Shown here: positions 56,936 to 64,000 of the stretch, piece after piece | How the letters are laid out: every line of letters begins with the position of its first letter | How positions within the stretch are numbered: position 1 is the first letter of the stretch | From: Arthrobacter bambusae | Lineage (GTDB): Bacteria > Actinomycetota > Actinomycetes > Actinomycetales > Micrococcaceae | NCBI RefSeq assembly: GCF_030812595.1 | Contig: NZ_JAUSSZ010000006.1 | Span: forward strand, 171,870 to 235,869 | Length of the DNA stretch: 64,000 nucleotides | Direction: 5' to 3' | The notes under the pieces: generated by a model | What the model was told of the DNA's origin: nothing | Database searches by the model: none | The model's input: the letters and a program-made list of their open reading frames with translations, nothing else | Translations under genes and position numbers: made by a program

Positions 56936-57009
56936 AAGCACTCCCTCAAGAACACTCCAGACCCCCGTTGGCCTGGCGAGATAGTGTCAGCCGCCATGGC
57001 GTGAATCAC

Positions 57010-57045
57010 TATAGTGAACAGAGTACAGCACGTTGAACAACTTTC
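57010..57045. promoter_or_regulatory. Promoter and TGAACA sites of the MHS transporter
   Basis: Two TGAACA half-sites (about 57015-57020 and 57032-57037) lie in the MHS promoter. On the leftward strand TTGAAA, 16 nt and TACTCT form a -35/-10 pair covered by them; CACTATAGTG nearby is palindromic. Confidence 0.5.
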
Positions 57046-57094
57046 AAGTGGTGTAATCAGATTTATTTATGACCCTCAGCGGGAGCGGGGTCGG

Positions 57095-57892
57095 CTAGCC
57101 CATCGGGTTGCCCAGCGAATGGGCAAGTTCCTTGAGCTCCTTCACCATCAGGGCTGCCTGCTCCTCGGAAAAGGTGGCCTTCAGGGCAGTCACCGACAGT
57201 CCGAGGCTGGGGCCGTGCGCCCCATGGGTCGGGACGGGCACGGCCAGGCAAACCACGCCGAGCGTGGACTCCTCGTCCTCCAGGGCATAGCCCTGCTTGC
57301 GGATCGCTGCCACCTGGGCCTTGAGCTCAGCAGCACTCCGGAGGGACTTCGGGGTCATCACAGGCAGCTCCACGTCATCCGGGAACATCGCCTCGATGTC
57401 GTGGTCGTGAAGCTGGGCCAGGAGGACCTTTCCGACGGCGCTCAGGGAAAGGGGCATTTTGTCGCCGATGTTCGACGTGAGCCGGACGGCCGGGTGCCCT
57501 TCGTAGCGAGCCAGGTAAATGATGTGATCGCCGTCGATCATCGCAATACGCACCGTTTCGCCGGAGAGCGTTGGCGCCTGTTCGCAGAACTTGTAGAACT
57601 CTTGGACTTCATCGAGGCGGCTGAGATACGCGGCACCAAGTTCAACCAGCTTTCGGCCGAGTGAAAAGTCGGCGCCTTCGCGGGTGATTAGCCGGGCTTC
57701 CTCGAGAGCCATCAGCAGGTTCGACGTCGAAGACTTCGGAATCCCGAGCTCGCGGGAAAGGTCGCTCAGCGTCAGTCGGCCCGAGGGTGCTTCCGCCAGG
57801 GCATCCAATACCGCGGCAGCGCGGGTCACGGCAGGCGCCGGCGAGGAGCTCCCCAGTCCATCGGCGGAACGGGGGGTGCGGGAATCGGCCAT
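57095..57892 (-). CDS. IclR family transcriptional regulator
   Basis: 265 residues. The HTH at about 25-75 reads VTRAAAVLDALAEAPSGRLTLSDLSRELGIPKSSTSNLL; the effector domain has AVGKVLLAQ, DEESTLGVVCLAVPV and GLSVTALKATF. AAGGAG lies 5 nt before the ATG. A perfect TTGTTCA/TGAACAA palindrome upstream suggests autoregulation, and related half-sites tie it to the sugar-acid genes. Confidence 0.93.
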   Translation of the reverse strand: MADSRTPRSADGLGSSSPAPAVTRAAAVLDALAEAPSGRLTLSDLSRELGIPKSSTSNLLMALEEARLITREGADFSLGRKLVELGAAYLSRLDEVQEFYKFCEQAPTLSGETVRIAMIDGDHIIYLARYEGHPAVRLTSNIGDKMPLSLSAVGKVLLAQLHDHDIEAMFPDDVELPVMTPKSLRSAAELKAQVAAIRKQGYALEDEESTLGVVCLAVPVPTHGAHGPSLGLSVTALKATFSEEQAALMVKELKELAHSLGNPMG

Positions 57893-57989
57893 GATTCTCC
57901 TTCGCAATCGTGCGTCTGGCGCAGAGCTGGCGCGTGCCTGGAAGAAACACCGCCCCAAGGCAGCAGAATCCGATCCGCGGCAATCACGC

Positions 57990-58009
57990 TTGTTCAATCC
58001 ACTGAACAA
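57990..58009. promoter_or_regulatory. Palindromic operator upstream of iclR
   Basis: TTGTTCA-ATCCAC-TGAACAA is a perfect 7-6-7 inverted repeat about 100 bp upstream of the iclR start. It is the strongest of the TGTTCA sites in the island. Confidence 0.6.
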
Positions 58010-58065
58010 CCACCATCATAGTGGCTTGATGCCGGGATGAGACGCGCCGGACGGAGAGTGGCTTC

Positions 58066-58142
58066 CTTTCCATATCCAAAAATTCTCTGTATATTCATTT
58101 TTGAGCTCTCCACCGCGGCATCCCCCAATAGTCGCGGTGGAG
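58066..58142. other. AT-rich stretch with a strong hairpin
   Basis: 58066-58105 is far richer in A/T than its surroundings (TATATTCATTTTT) and leads into CTCCACCGCG (58108-58117) pairing with CGCGGTGGAG (58133-58142). No gene needs it as a terminator in an obvious way. A promoter with a small hairpin RNA is possible; also a simple terminator remnant. Confidence 0.4.
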
Positions 58143-58179
58143 GGCTCTTCCAATTCCCGGCTCGGATCGGGTACCGGCG

Positions 58180-58707
58180 TCAGGCTTGTTGGCGCCAAGG
58201 AGTGAGCCGGGGAAGCCAACGCGGAACGTTGGCACGGTAGGCCTCATACTCGGCGCCGAACTTCCTCGCCAGAGACGGCTCCTCGTGCAACCTGACGAAA
58301 GCCACCACGGGAATTGCGCCCAGCGCGGCCAAGCCGAACAGCTTCGGCTGTCCCAGGAGGAGGCCCTGCCCGGTGATCGCGGCGCCGATGCCCACGTAGA
58401 TGGGGTTCCGCACGAACCTGTAGAAGCCGCTCACCACGAGGTTCTTCGGCGGCGCAAAAGGTGCCGGCGTGCCCAATCCTTCAAGGGCGAACCGTGCAAA
58501 TGAATTGGTGATCACGGCCGCGCCGGCGCCGATCAGCAGGACACCCGCGCACTGGGCCGCCACTCCCCCGGGCACGGGACGTTGCACCTTCCAGCGGGTC
58601 ACCACCCATGGCAACAGGCCTGCGACGGTAGCAGGAGCCGACGCGAACACGGCTGTACCGATTTTGGCTAGCCGCATTTCACGTACTGCATCCTCCGACG
58701 CCGTCAT
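58180..58707 (-). CDS. Isoprenylcysteine carboxyl methyltransferase (ICMT)-like membrane protein
   Basis: 175 residues with about four membrane helices. GFYRFVRNPIYVG and RLHEEPSLARKFGAEYEAYRANVPRWLP are the conserved SAM-binding end of the ICMT/PEMT family. The substrate is unknown. The ATG lacks a clear ribosome site. It is upstream of the iclR gene on the same strand, and the DUF6230 unit lies behind it. Confidence 0.85.
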   Translation of the reverse strand: MTASEDAVREMRLAKIGTAVFASAPATVAGLLPWVVTRWKVQRPVPGGVAAQCAGVLLIGAGAAVITNSFARFALEGLGTPAPFAPPKNLVVSGFYRFVRNPIYVGIGAAITGQGLLLGQPKLFGLAALGAIPVVAFVRLHEEPSLARKFGAEYEAYRANVPRWLPRLTPWRQQA

Positions 58708-58786
58708 GCTGCCATTGTGAGCCGCCAAACCATGGGCGGCAAGCACCATGGCCGAATGCTTCCATGACGCAGGGAAGTGTTGCCGG

Positions 58787-59545
58787 CTAGGGCTGGACCA
58801 TCCGCTGGTCGGTGTTCGTGTAGGTGATCGAGTCTGCCGTGGCCCCGACAAGGCCCATCGTGACTTTGAGGAGGCCGGGCGCGACGTCGTCGAGGGGTGG
58901 AGGCGTGTCGGTGCCGAGCGCCAGGCTGCGCCCGGAGGAGGTCGTGCCGGTGACGGATCCCAAGTAGACGCTGACGTGCCCGCTGAGCACCATCTTGTCC
59001 GCCGATGTGACGAGGCCGGGGCCGTTGGCGTGCCGCACGGTGAGGGTAAACCCGTTGATGGTGATCGAGTCGGCCGTGATTTTCAGGGCGCGTTGGCCGC
59101 TGCCGTCGGCGGTCGGCACGGTCACGATGCTGACCGAGCTGAGGCCCGTGAAGGACAGGCTCTGGGAGCCCATTGAGGCCGGCGTCTTGGTGAAGACCGG
59201 CGTTCCGCCGTCCCGGGGCGCCGCCACCGGGGCGGTGGATGTCGGATCGGGGGTCGCGGTGGGGTCCGGGCTCGCCGTCGAGCCGACGCCCGGGACCGCC
59301 GGGCCGGTGGGGCTGGAACCGAGGCCCGGCAGCTGGGTGCCGGGCACCGTGGGGAGTGGTCCCGGGGCCGGTCCCTGGGTGGGAGTGCCCGGCCCCGGCG
59401 TCGAGGTGGGGCAGGAGACCAGGAGCGGCACGCACAGCTCAGTCGGGGCGCTCTCAGGGGCCCGAGCAGCTCCGAGGGTGAAGGGCAGCGCGATGATCGA
59501 GCCGGTCAGGACGGCGGCCACGGCGCGGATGCGGCGTACGTTCAC
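58787..59545 (-). CDS. Secreted Pro/Thr-rich protein of the DUF6230 unit
   Basis: About 252 residues, not recognised by name. A Sec signal (RRIRAVAAVLTGSIIALPFTLGAARA) is followed by a Pro/Thr/Gly linker to about residue 110. The C-terminal domain has Ser/Thr/Val-rich beta-like strands (GSQSLSFTGLSSVSIV, SADKMVLSGHVSVYLGSV, ADSITYTNTDQRM). The GTG overlaps the DUF6114 stop by four bases (GTGA), so it is coupled. The domain resembles in style that of the DUF6230 protein. Confidence 0.7.
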   Translation of the reverse strand: MNVRRIRAVAAVLTGSIIALPFTLGAARAPESAPTELCVPLLVSCPTSTPGPGTPTQGPAPGPLPTVPGTQLPGLGSSPTGPAVPGVGSTASPDPTATPDPTSTAPVAAPRDGGTPVFTKTPASMGSQSLSFTGLSSVSIVTVPTADGSGQRALKITADSITINGFTLTVRHANGPGLVTSADKMVLSGHVSVYLGSVTGTTSSGRSLALGTDTPPPLDDVAPGLLKVTMGLVGATADSITYTNTDQRMVQP

Positions 59546-59988
59546 TCCGCTCTCTTTCCTTGCTTGGCCCCCGCGCCCATCCACGCGACGACAAGGACTC
59601 CCCCGGCCCCGGAGAGGAGCATGCCGATGATGAAGCCGCCCATGTTCACGCCGACCAGGGAGTAGATGGCCACCACGAGCGTGAGGATTCCGTAGAACAC
59701 GTGGTGGGCCGGCATGGTGATCGACAGGACTCCCAGCAGCACCAGCGCGATCGGGATGACGGTGGCCTGGAGCCCTTCGATCCCGAGCTGGATGTGGAGG
59801 TGGCCGAGATCGAGCTGCCCTGAGAAGAACATCTCCACCCCGCCGAGGCCGGCCAGCATGCCGCCGACGAACGGCCGCCCGCGGCGCCAGTCGCGGAACG
59901 CGGCGGCCCGTCCGGGCGTCGCGTCGCTCCGGGACTGCGCGTGCACCCCGTCCTCCGTGGTCGTCGACGCGCGGCTGCTCAGAAGCAT
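59542..59988 (-). CDS. DUF6114 domain membrane protein
   Basis: 148 residues, cytosolic head of about 35 then about four membrane helices (PFVGGMLAGLGGVEMFFSG; TVIPIALVLLGVLSI; FYGILTLVVAIYSLVG; GGFIIGMLLSGAGGVLVVAW). The family partners with DUF6230 proteins in streptomycetes as remembered. Its ATG overlaps the end of the DUF6230 gene by 10 bp. Function unknown; a membrane anchor or export partner is plausible. Confidence 0.8.
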   Translation of the reverse strand: MLLSSRASTTTEDGVHAQSRSDATPGRAAAFRDWRRGRPFVGGMLAGLGGVEMFFSGQLDLGHLHIQLGIEGLQATVIPIALVLLGVLSITMPAHHVFYGILTLVVAIYSLVGVNMGGFIIGMLLSGAGGVLVVAWMGAGAKQGKRAE

Positions 59989-60593
59989 CCCTTGGACCCA
60001 TCCGTAAGGTCCATGCTCATCCCTGTCAGGGTGAACACTGAGGCTTGCGTGCTCCAGGCCGTCTGCTGAAGGTTCGTGATCGAGATGCTGCCGGAGTCCT
60101 GCGCGAAGTCACCGGCGGAGCCCTTCGCCGCCGTGTTGACCGTCGAGGCGTCCACGCCGATCCGGATGTTGCCGAAGGCCGCATCTCCCTTCAGCCCGGT
60201 CATCCCGATCTGCAGGTCAGAGGCCGTGGCGGGGTTGCCGCCGCCGCCGGCCTTGATGAGCACGCCCACCTTGCCCAGCGGAGTCTCCGTGACCACGGCC
60301 TGGCACAGGTTGGAGAGGGTGGCGCTCTTGATATTGGCGATCGCCACGGCATGCTCTTTGCCTTCGGTGTCCTTGGCGACGCCGGCGTACTGGGAGAACC
60401 CGGTTCCGTCGAGCTTGGAGGCACCGATCTGGAACTGGCTGCCGGACACGGCGAAGGAGACGGGCACCGCTCCCTCGGCGACGCCGCCCATCAGGAGTGA
60501 GGCGACGAGGGCCGAGGGCACGGCGACGAGGATGATGCGGCCTGCGTGGGACGCGCGCATCCTGCGGACACGCTGAGAGATGGGGAACTTCAT
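59979..60593 (-). CDS. DUF6230 family secreted protein
   Basis: 204 residues. Signal peptide to about residue 43 (AEGA) then a secreted beta-rich domain: VSFAVSGSQFQIGASKLDGTGF, a hydrophobic SATLSNLCQAVV and C-terminal STQASVFTLTGMSMDL with two cysteines (NLCQ, KGCF). AGGAGG lies 5 nt before the ATG. It heads the three-gene unit, and a palindrome covers its -35 element. Function unknown; older annotations call it cholesterol esterase without basis visible here. Confidence 0.8.
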   Translation of the reverse strand: MKFPISQRVRRMRASHAGRIILVAVPSALVASLLMGGVAEGAVPVSFAVSGSQFQIGASKLDGTGFSQYAGVAKDTEGKEHAVAIANIKSATLSNLCQAVVTETPLGKVGVLIKAGGGGNPATASDLQIGMTGLKGDAAFGNIRIGVDASTVNTAAKGSAGDFAQDSGSISITNLQQTAWSTQASVFTLTGMSMDLTDGSKGCF

Positions 60594-60655
60594 TGATCCT
60601 CCTGGAACATGGGCCGCCCTGAGCGGCGGGCACTCGGTCGAAGATATCGAGCTTG

Positions 60656-60670
60656 TTGACTATTAGTCAA
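60656..60670. promoter_or_regulatory. TetR-type operator over the DUF6230 -35 box
   Basis: TTGACTA-T-TAGTCAA is a perfect 7-1-7 palindrome. On the leftward strand it contains TTGACT, followed after 18 nt by TATCTT, so a bound repressor would block this promoter. It lies 45 bp upstream of the tetR start. Confidence 0.65.
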
Positions 60671-60701
60671 TAGGGGTCCGACGTGAAGTCCCGCGGATCA
60701 G

Positions 60702-60707
60702 TAGACT
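60702..60707 (+). promoter_or_regulatory. Leaderless promoter (-10) of the tetR gene
   Basis: TAGACT followed by 7 nt then GTG at 60715. Confidence 0.65.
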
Positions 60708-60714
60708 TTCTGCT

Positions 60715-61314
60715 GTGTCCGAACCCCAGCGCGCCCGCCTCAGCCCCCACGACCGAAGGGCGCAGCTCATCGCGGTCGGAGTCAACTTCCTGACCGACCA
60801 CACGCTGGACGAACTGACCATGGACGAGCTCGCCCGCGGGGCAGGCGTCTCACGCCCGCTGGTGTTCCACTACTTCGAGTCCCGGCAGGGCATGCACCGC
60901 GCAGTGGTCACGACGGCGCGGGACAGCCTGCTCGTTGCCAGCGTTCCCCGCCAAGACCTCGCGCCGCGCGAGCGGATCCGGGACACGCTGCTGAGGATCA
61001 CCATGTTCGTGCAGGAGCACCGTGGAACTTTCTACTCGTTGGTCAGGGGCACAGCCAGCGGCGACCCCGCGGTGCGGAGGATCGTGGACGAGTCACGCGA
61101 CCTGAACGCCGGCCGCTTGTACGATTCCTTCATCGAACTTGGCCTGGCGGACACCCCGCTGCTGCGCATCGCCCTGCGGTCCTGGGTCGCGTTCGCCGAG
61201 GAGACCCTGATCAGCCTGGCGATCGAGCGGGAGACAAGCGCCGATGACGTCGTGCAGTTCCTGGAGGCGTCCCTGCACGGCATGGTCAACTCCGTCTGCG
61301 ACCAGCGGCTCTGA
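60715..61314 (+). CDS. TetR family transcriptional regulator
   Basis: 199 residues. HTH at about 15-60: RRAQLIAVGVNFLTDHTLDELTMDELARGAGVSRPLVFHYFESRQGMHRAVV. The C-terminal domain is all helical and the ligand is unknown. The GTG is leaderless. It is divergent from the DUF6230 unit, and a palindrome sits between them, so it most likely represses that unit. Confidence 0.88.
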   Translation: MSEPQRARLSPHDRRAQLIAVGVNFLTDHTLDELTMDELARGAGVSRPLVFHYFESRQGMHRAVVTTARDSLLVASVPRQDLAPRERIRDTLLRITMFVQEHRGTFYSLVRGTASGDPAVRRIVDESRDLNAGRLYDSFIELGLADTPLLRIALRSWVAFAEETLISLAIERETSADDVVQFLEASLHGMVNSVCDQRL

Positions 61315-61364
61315 GGCCCGGGCCTGAGGCCCGGGCCTGGGGCCCGGGCCTGGGGCCAGGGCCT
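61313..61364. repeat. Four 13-bp GC tandem repeats
   Basis: GAGGCCCGGGCCT (61313-61325, 61326-61338), GGGGCCCGGGCCT (61339-61351) and GGGGCCAGGGCCT (61352-61364) follow directly on the tetR stop. Each unit is palindromic at its core, so the RNA would fold strongly; it may act as a terminator. Confidence 0.9.
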
Positions 61365-61427
61365 TGGCCCAGGGGGCAACTACTTTCGACTCGAACGGCA
61401 ACGGCCCAGGCGCTTCACGATCAAAAG

Positions 61428-61471
61428 AAAAGAGCCCCTGAGCTGCGTTTACACAGTTCAGGGGCTCTTTT
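61428..61471 (-). terminator. Intrinsic terminator of tRNA-Val
   Basis: AAAAGAGCCCCTGA and TCAGGGGCTCTTTT form the stem; on the leftward strand TTTTCTTTT follows. It starts 4 nt after the tRNA CCA. Confidence 0.9.
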
Positions 61472-61474
61472 TCT

Positions 61475-61550
61475 TGGTGGGTCCTACCGGGATCGAACCG
61501 ATGACATCCACGGTGTAAACGTGGCGCTCTACCAGCTGAGCTAAAGACCC
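61475..61550 (-). tRNA. tRNA-Val (anticodon TAC)
   Basis: Acceptor GGGTCTT/AGGACCC (one wobble), D arm GCTCAGCTGGTAGAGC, anticodon loop TTTACAC on CCACG/CGTGG, and T arm TCGGTTCGATCCCGGT. CCA is encoded. Confidence 0.95.
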
Positions 61551-61622
61551 AAATAGTGATTTCAACGCCCTCAGCGCTTCAACCAACGAACATGTACTCT
61601 ACCGGATCAAGCGGCCGGAACA

Positions 61623-62564
61623 CTAATCGGCTGCTCGAAAAGGCAACAAGTCGGGAAGTTCAGCGGCAAGCCACGCCAGCGCGCCACTCACGCCGGCTTC
61701 CACTTTGAGGTCCGCGAACCCATCGCCGCGGGTCGGTCCACGGTTGATTATCACTACCGGCTTGCCGAGTTTCGCTGCGTGCCGCACGAACCTAAGCCCG
61801 CTCATGACGGTCAACGACGAACCTGCCACCAGGAGCGCCCCGGCTTCGTCCACCATGGAATACGCGCGCTGCACCCGGTCCTTGGGCACATTCTCACCGA
61901 AGTACACGAAATCGGGCTTGAGCGTTCCCCCGCACACAGGACAGACCGCGACGACGAACGATCGGATCAGCTCGGGATCCTCCACCGACGCATCGGCGTC
62001 GGGTGCCATTTCCACGACGCCGGACGCCTCGGCGGCTTCAAGGAATCCGGGATTGATTTCCTCCAGAATGGACGCCACGAGCCGCCGGCTAAAAACGTGT
62101 CCCTCTTCAAGGCAGATCACACGGTCGTAGCGGCCGTGCAGGTCCACCACATTGATGCTGCCCGCGTCCTCATGCAGGCGGTCCACGTTCTGCGTAATGA
62201 GGCCCGTCATGAGCCCGCGCCGCTCAAGGAGTGCGACGGCGGCATGTCCGGCATTGGGATCGGCGTGCCGTAGGTGGGACCAGCCTAGGTGGTTCCTCGC
62301 CCAGTAACGACGCCGGTTGGCTGGACTTCCGATGAATTCCTGGAAGGTCATCGGATTACGCGGCGCGGCTCCCGGGCCACGGTAGTCAGGGATCCCGGAG
62401 TCAGTGCTGAGGCCTGCTCCTGTCAGAACAGCAAGCCGCTTGCCGCCGAGAATCCCGGCAGCCTGGCGGAGAAGGTCAACCTCTCCTGGATCGAGTTCGG
62501 CCGTGGGGGCTGGCGGCAGTATGGCGAAGCCGGTCATTCCGACGCCGGGCCGTTGGGCACTCAT
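61623..62564 (-). CDS. NAD-dependent protein deacylase (Sir2 family)
   Basis: 313 residues. LTGAGLSTDSGIPDYRG and TQNVDRLHEDAG bind NAD, DLHGR has the catalytic His, and SLTVMSGL follows. The zinc site reads one Cys (VICLEEGH) and then CPVC, so one of four cysteines is missing relative to most class II (SIRT4-like) sirtuins. It follows the peroxiredoxin gene by 5 bp. Confidence 0.9.
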   Translation of the reverse strand: MSAQRPGVGMTGFAILPPAPTAELDPGEVDLLRQAAGILGGKRLAVLTGAGLSTDSGIPDYRGPGAAPRNPMTFQEFIGSPANRRRYWARNHLGWSHLRHADPNAGHAAVALLERRGLMTGLITQNVDRLHEDAGSINVVDLHGRYDRVICLEEGHVFSRRLVASILEEINPGFLEAAEASGVVEMAPDADASVEDPELIRSFVVAVCPVCGGTLKPDFVYFGENVPKDRVQRAYSMVDEAGALLVAGSSLTVMSGLRFVRHAAKLGKPVVIINRGPTRGDGFADLKVEAGVSGALAWLAAELPDLLPFRAAD

Positions 62565-62569
62565 CGATG

Positions 62570-63073
62570 CTAGGCCTCGCCGAGTGCTGACAAGGCCTGG
62601 CGATATTCCGCCAGGTCGCGTGCCTGGCCGCGCGGATTGACAACGACATAACGCACGATGCCCGCGGCATCAATGATGAACGTGCCCCGCAACGACATTC
62701 CCGTAGCCGCATCAAACACGCCGTACTTCTGGGCGACTTCCCCGTGCGGCCAGAAGTCGGCCAAGAGATCGAACCCGTAGCCTTCTTTGTCCGCGTATGC
62801 CCGCAGGGCGAACTTGCTGTCGACCGACACCCCCAGGACCGTGGCGTCGGCGTGCTCGAAAATACCCAGATTGTCACGGATCTCGCACAGTTCCCCCGTG
62901 CAGATTCCGGAGAAGGCGAAGGGATAAAAGACCACCACGACGTTACGGCCGCGGAGACCGGACAATCGCACCGGTTCCCCGAACTGGTTCACGAGCTCAA
63001 AATCCGGGGCTTCCTGGCCAACGACGGGAACTCCTGGACGAAGTCCGGGAGGATTCAACCTGGTGTGCGTCAC
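62570..63073 (-). CDS. ahpE: Peroxiredoxin (AhpE/BCP-like)
   Basis: 167 residues. The peroxidatic motif is YPFAFSGICTGELCEIRD with Cys58 (PxxxSxxC) and a second Cys63 five residues on, as in BCP; so it may be an atypical 2-Cys enzyme. The GTG start overlaps the DUF3052 stop (GTGA). Its context, next to DUF3052 and aceE, is that of mycobacterial AhpE. Confidence 0.88.
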   Translation of the reverse strand: MTHTRLNPPGLRPGVPVVGQEAPDFELVNQFGEPVRLSGLRGRNVVVVFYPFAFSGICTGELCEIRDNLGIFEHADATVLGVSVDSKFALRAYADKEGYGFDLLADFWPHGEVAQKYGVFDAATGMSLRGTFIIDAAGIVRYVVVNPRGQARDLAEYRQALSALGEA

Positions 63074-63492
63074 TTGTTCTTCTTGCGCGCCACGAGCCGC
63101 GTGGCGCTCCAGTCCTTGGAGACGCCCGCGGAGGTTGTGCAATGCAAGCCTGCAGTGGGAGCGGCGTCCTGGATATCCGAGGGCGATACGTAATTGTCAC
63201 GGCCGGACTTGGGGGTCAGGACCCAGACCACGCCGCCTTCGCCCAAGGTGGTCAGCGAATCGACAAGTGCGTCGACAAGGTCTCCATCACCATCACGCCA
63301 CCAGAAAATGACCGCATCCACTACCTCGTGATCGTCTTCGTCAAGCAGCTCGGAACCCGTGAGTTCCTCAATGTCATCACGCAAATCGAAATCGACATCA
63401 TCGTCGTAACCGAGTTCCTGAATTAGATCCCCAACTTTGAAACCCAATCTTTCCGCCACATTTACCGATGTGGCGGCGTCGGCCTCGCTCAC
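63070..63492 (-). CDS. DUF3052 domain protein
   Basis: 140 residues. NVAERLGFKVGDLIQELGYDDDVD, then a very acidic run (ELLDEDDHEVVDAVIFWWRDGDGDLVD) and a positively charged C-terminus (ATRLVARKKNK). Function unknown; it always lies between aceE and the peroxiredoxin in actinobacteria, as remembered. AGGAGG lies 4 nt before the GTG. Confidence 0.9.
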   Translation of the reverse strand: MSEADAATSVNVAERLGFKVGDLIQELGYDDDVDFDLRDDIEELTGSELLDEDDHEVVDAVIFWWRDGDGDLVDALVDSLTTLGEGGVVWVLTPKSGRDNYVSPSDIQDAAPTAGLHCTTSAGVSKDWSATRLVARKKNK

Positions 63493-63919
63493 GTTTCCTC
63501 CTCTTGAAGTGATTTCGATTACTACAAGCCAACACCCTTTGAGCGTGTGCTTCAAGCCATTGTCCCGCGTTCCACCATAATCCGCGCCCAAGCCACGGCT
63601 AAGCCATCGCGACAATCGCGGTTGTAGCCATGGCTGGGACTACAACTGCCTTTCGATGCAACAGCTTGAGTGTGACATACAACGCCTTCACGACAGCGCG
63701 GCTACGCATCGCGGCTCGTACAAAGCTACAGTGGCCATTGAAGACTTTGGCTGCAGGGCAACCGCCCGCCGCGAATAGCGCAGCTTGAGCTCAAGAGAAC
63801 CTGCCCGGCGCACATGACCGGGTTGTTGTAACCGATATGTCGCACACGCCGCGTTCATGACGGGCAGTTACCCTGCCAGACCTGAGGCGACGATGAATGC
63901 GCCAAAAGAGAGGTTGGAC
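63493..63919. promoter_or_regulatory. Divergent promoter region between DUF3052 and aceE
   Basis: 427 bp without an evident gene. AGCCATGGCT and CGCGACAATCGCG are small palindromes; a TAGTAAT upstream of DUF3052 is a candidate -10. GAGAGG at about 63908-63913 is the aceE ribosome site. No terminator or riboswitch is seen. Confidence 0.45.
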
Positions 63920-64000
63920 GTGGCTGCAGGAGAAGAGACCTCACACATCCTTAGCGGGTTGACTTCCCAGCTGCCTGATCGTGATCCGGAAGAGACTGCC
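63920..64000 (+). CDS. aceE: Pyruvate dehydrogenase E1 component, N-terminal fragment
   Basis: The first 27 codons, VAAGEETSHILSGLTSQLPD and on, run off the right edge. GTG start with GAGAGG 6 nt upstream. The name rests on the DUF3052-peroxiredoxin-aceE neighbourhood and the match of the N-terminal helix to actinobacterial AceE; no thiamine motif is in the window. Confidence 0.75.
   Translation, partial: MAAGEETSHILSGLTSQLPDRDPEETA

Overview
The window is chromosomal DNA from a high-GC actinobacterium, most likely Arthrobacter or a close Micrococcaceae relative. The evidence is the protein flavour (mycothiol-type nitroreductase, paired ClpP1/ClpP2, MptB-type mannosyltransferases, type-2 IleRS behind a translational T-box), many leaderless genes with a TANNNT box 6-7 nt before the start codon, and GTG/TTG starts. 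Several gene runs match mycobacterial order from memory: folC-DUF4233-ndk-rne, zinc ribbon-Nif3, and DUF3052-AhpE next to aceE. The assignment rests on reading alone; no database search was run.

Layout. 1-8.5 kb: the N-terminus of a probable ribonuclease E, a VKOR family gene, then the leftward ileS-folC-DUF4233-ndk unit whose ileS leader is a T-box, plus a short-chain dehydrogenase and a DUF488 protein. 8.5-17.7 kb: an archaeal-type valS, a Fpg/Nei glycosylase, a mycothiol nitroreductase homologue, and the protein quality-control block clpX, clpP2, clpP1 (with a ClgR-like box) and tig. 17.7-18.7 kb: tRNA-Pro, tRNA-Gly, a long inverted repeat and a decayed IS1249-type transposase. 18.7-30.7 kb: a second Nei-like glycosylase, rpiB, pepN, OsmC, MscS, a truncated haemoglobin, tesB, ettA, a repeat-bearing lipoprotein and an ssb paralogue.

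30.9-37.2 kb is a symmetrical cell-envelope glycosylation locus: two MptB-like genes flank two tandem GT87 genes that both appear to start at AUU codons. 37.3-48.9 kb is housekeeping: orn, tRNA-His, def, a long GAPDH, the RNase P RNA, yaaA, Nif3, msrA, cysK-cysE and a dehydrogenase. 49-58 kb is a sugar-acid island: gnd, a GntR regulator, L-idonate and gluconate 5-dehydrogenases, two further hydroxyacid dehydrogenases, an MHS transporter and an IclR regulator. TGTTCA/TGAACA half-sites recur in three of its promoters. The pathway reading is L-idonate or a related aldonate to 5-ketogluconate to gluconate and then the pentose phosphate route; gluconate kinase is not in the window.

58.2-61.4 kb holds a methyltransferase-like membrane protein and a compact unit of a secreted DUF6230 protein, a DUF6114 membrane protein and a secreted Pro/Thr-rich protein, with overlapping reading frames. 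It is divergent from a TetR regulator, and a perfect palindrome covers its -35 box. This is the best candidate for an undescribed system. The right end has tRNA-Val, the DUF3052-peroxiredoxin-sirtuin operon and the first codons of aceE.
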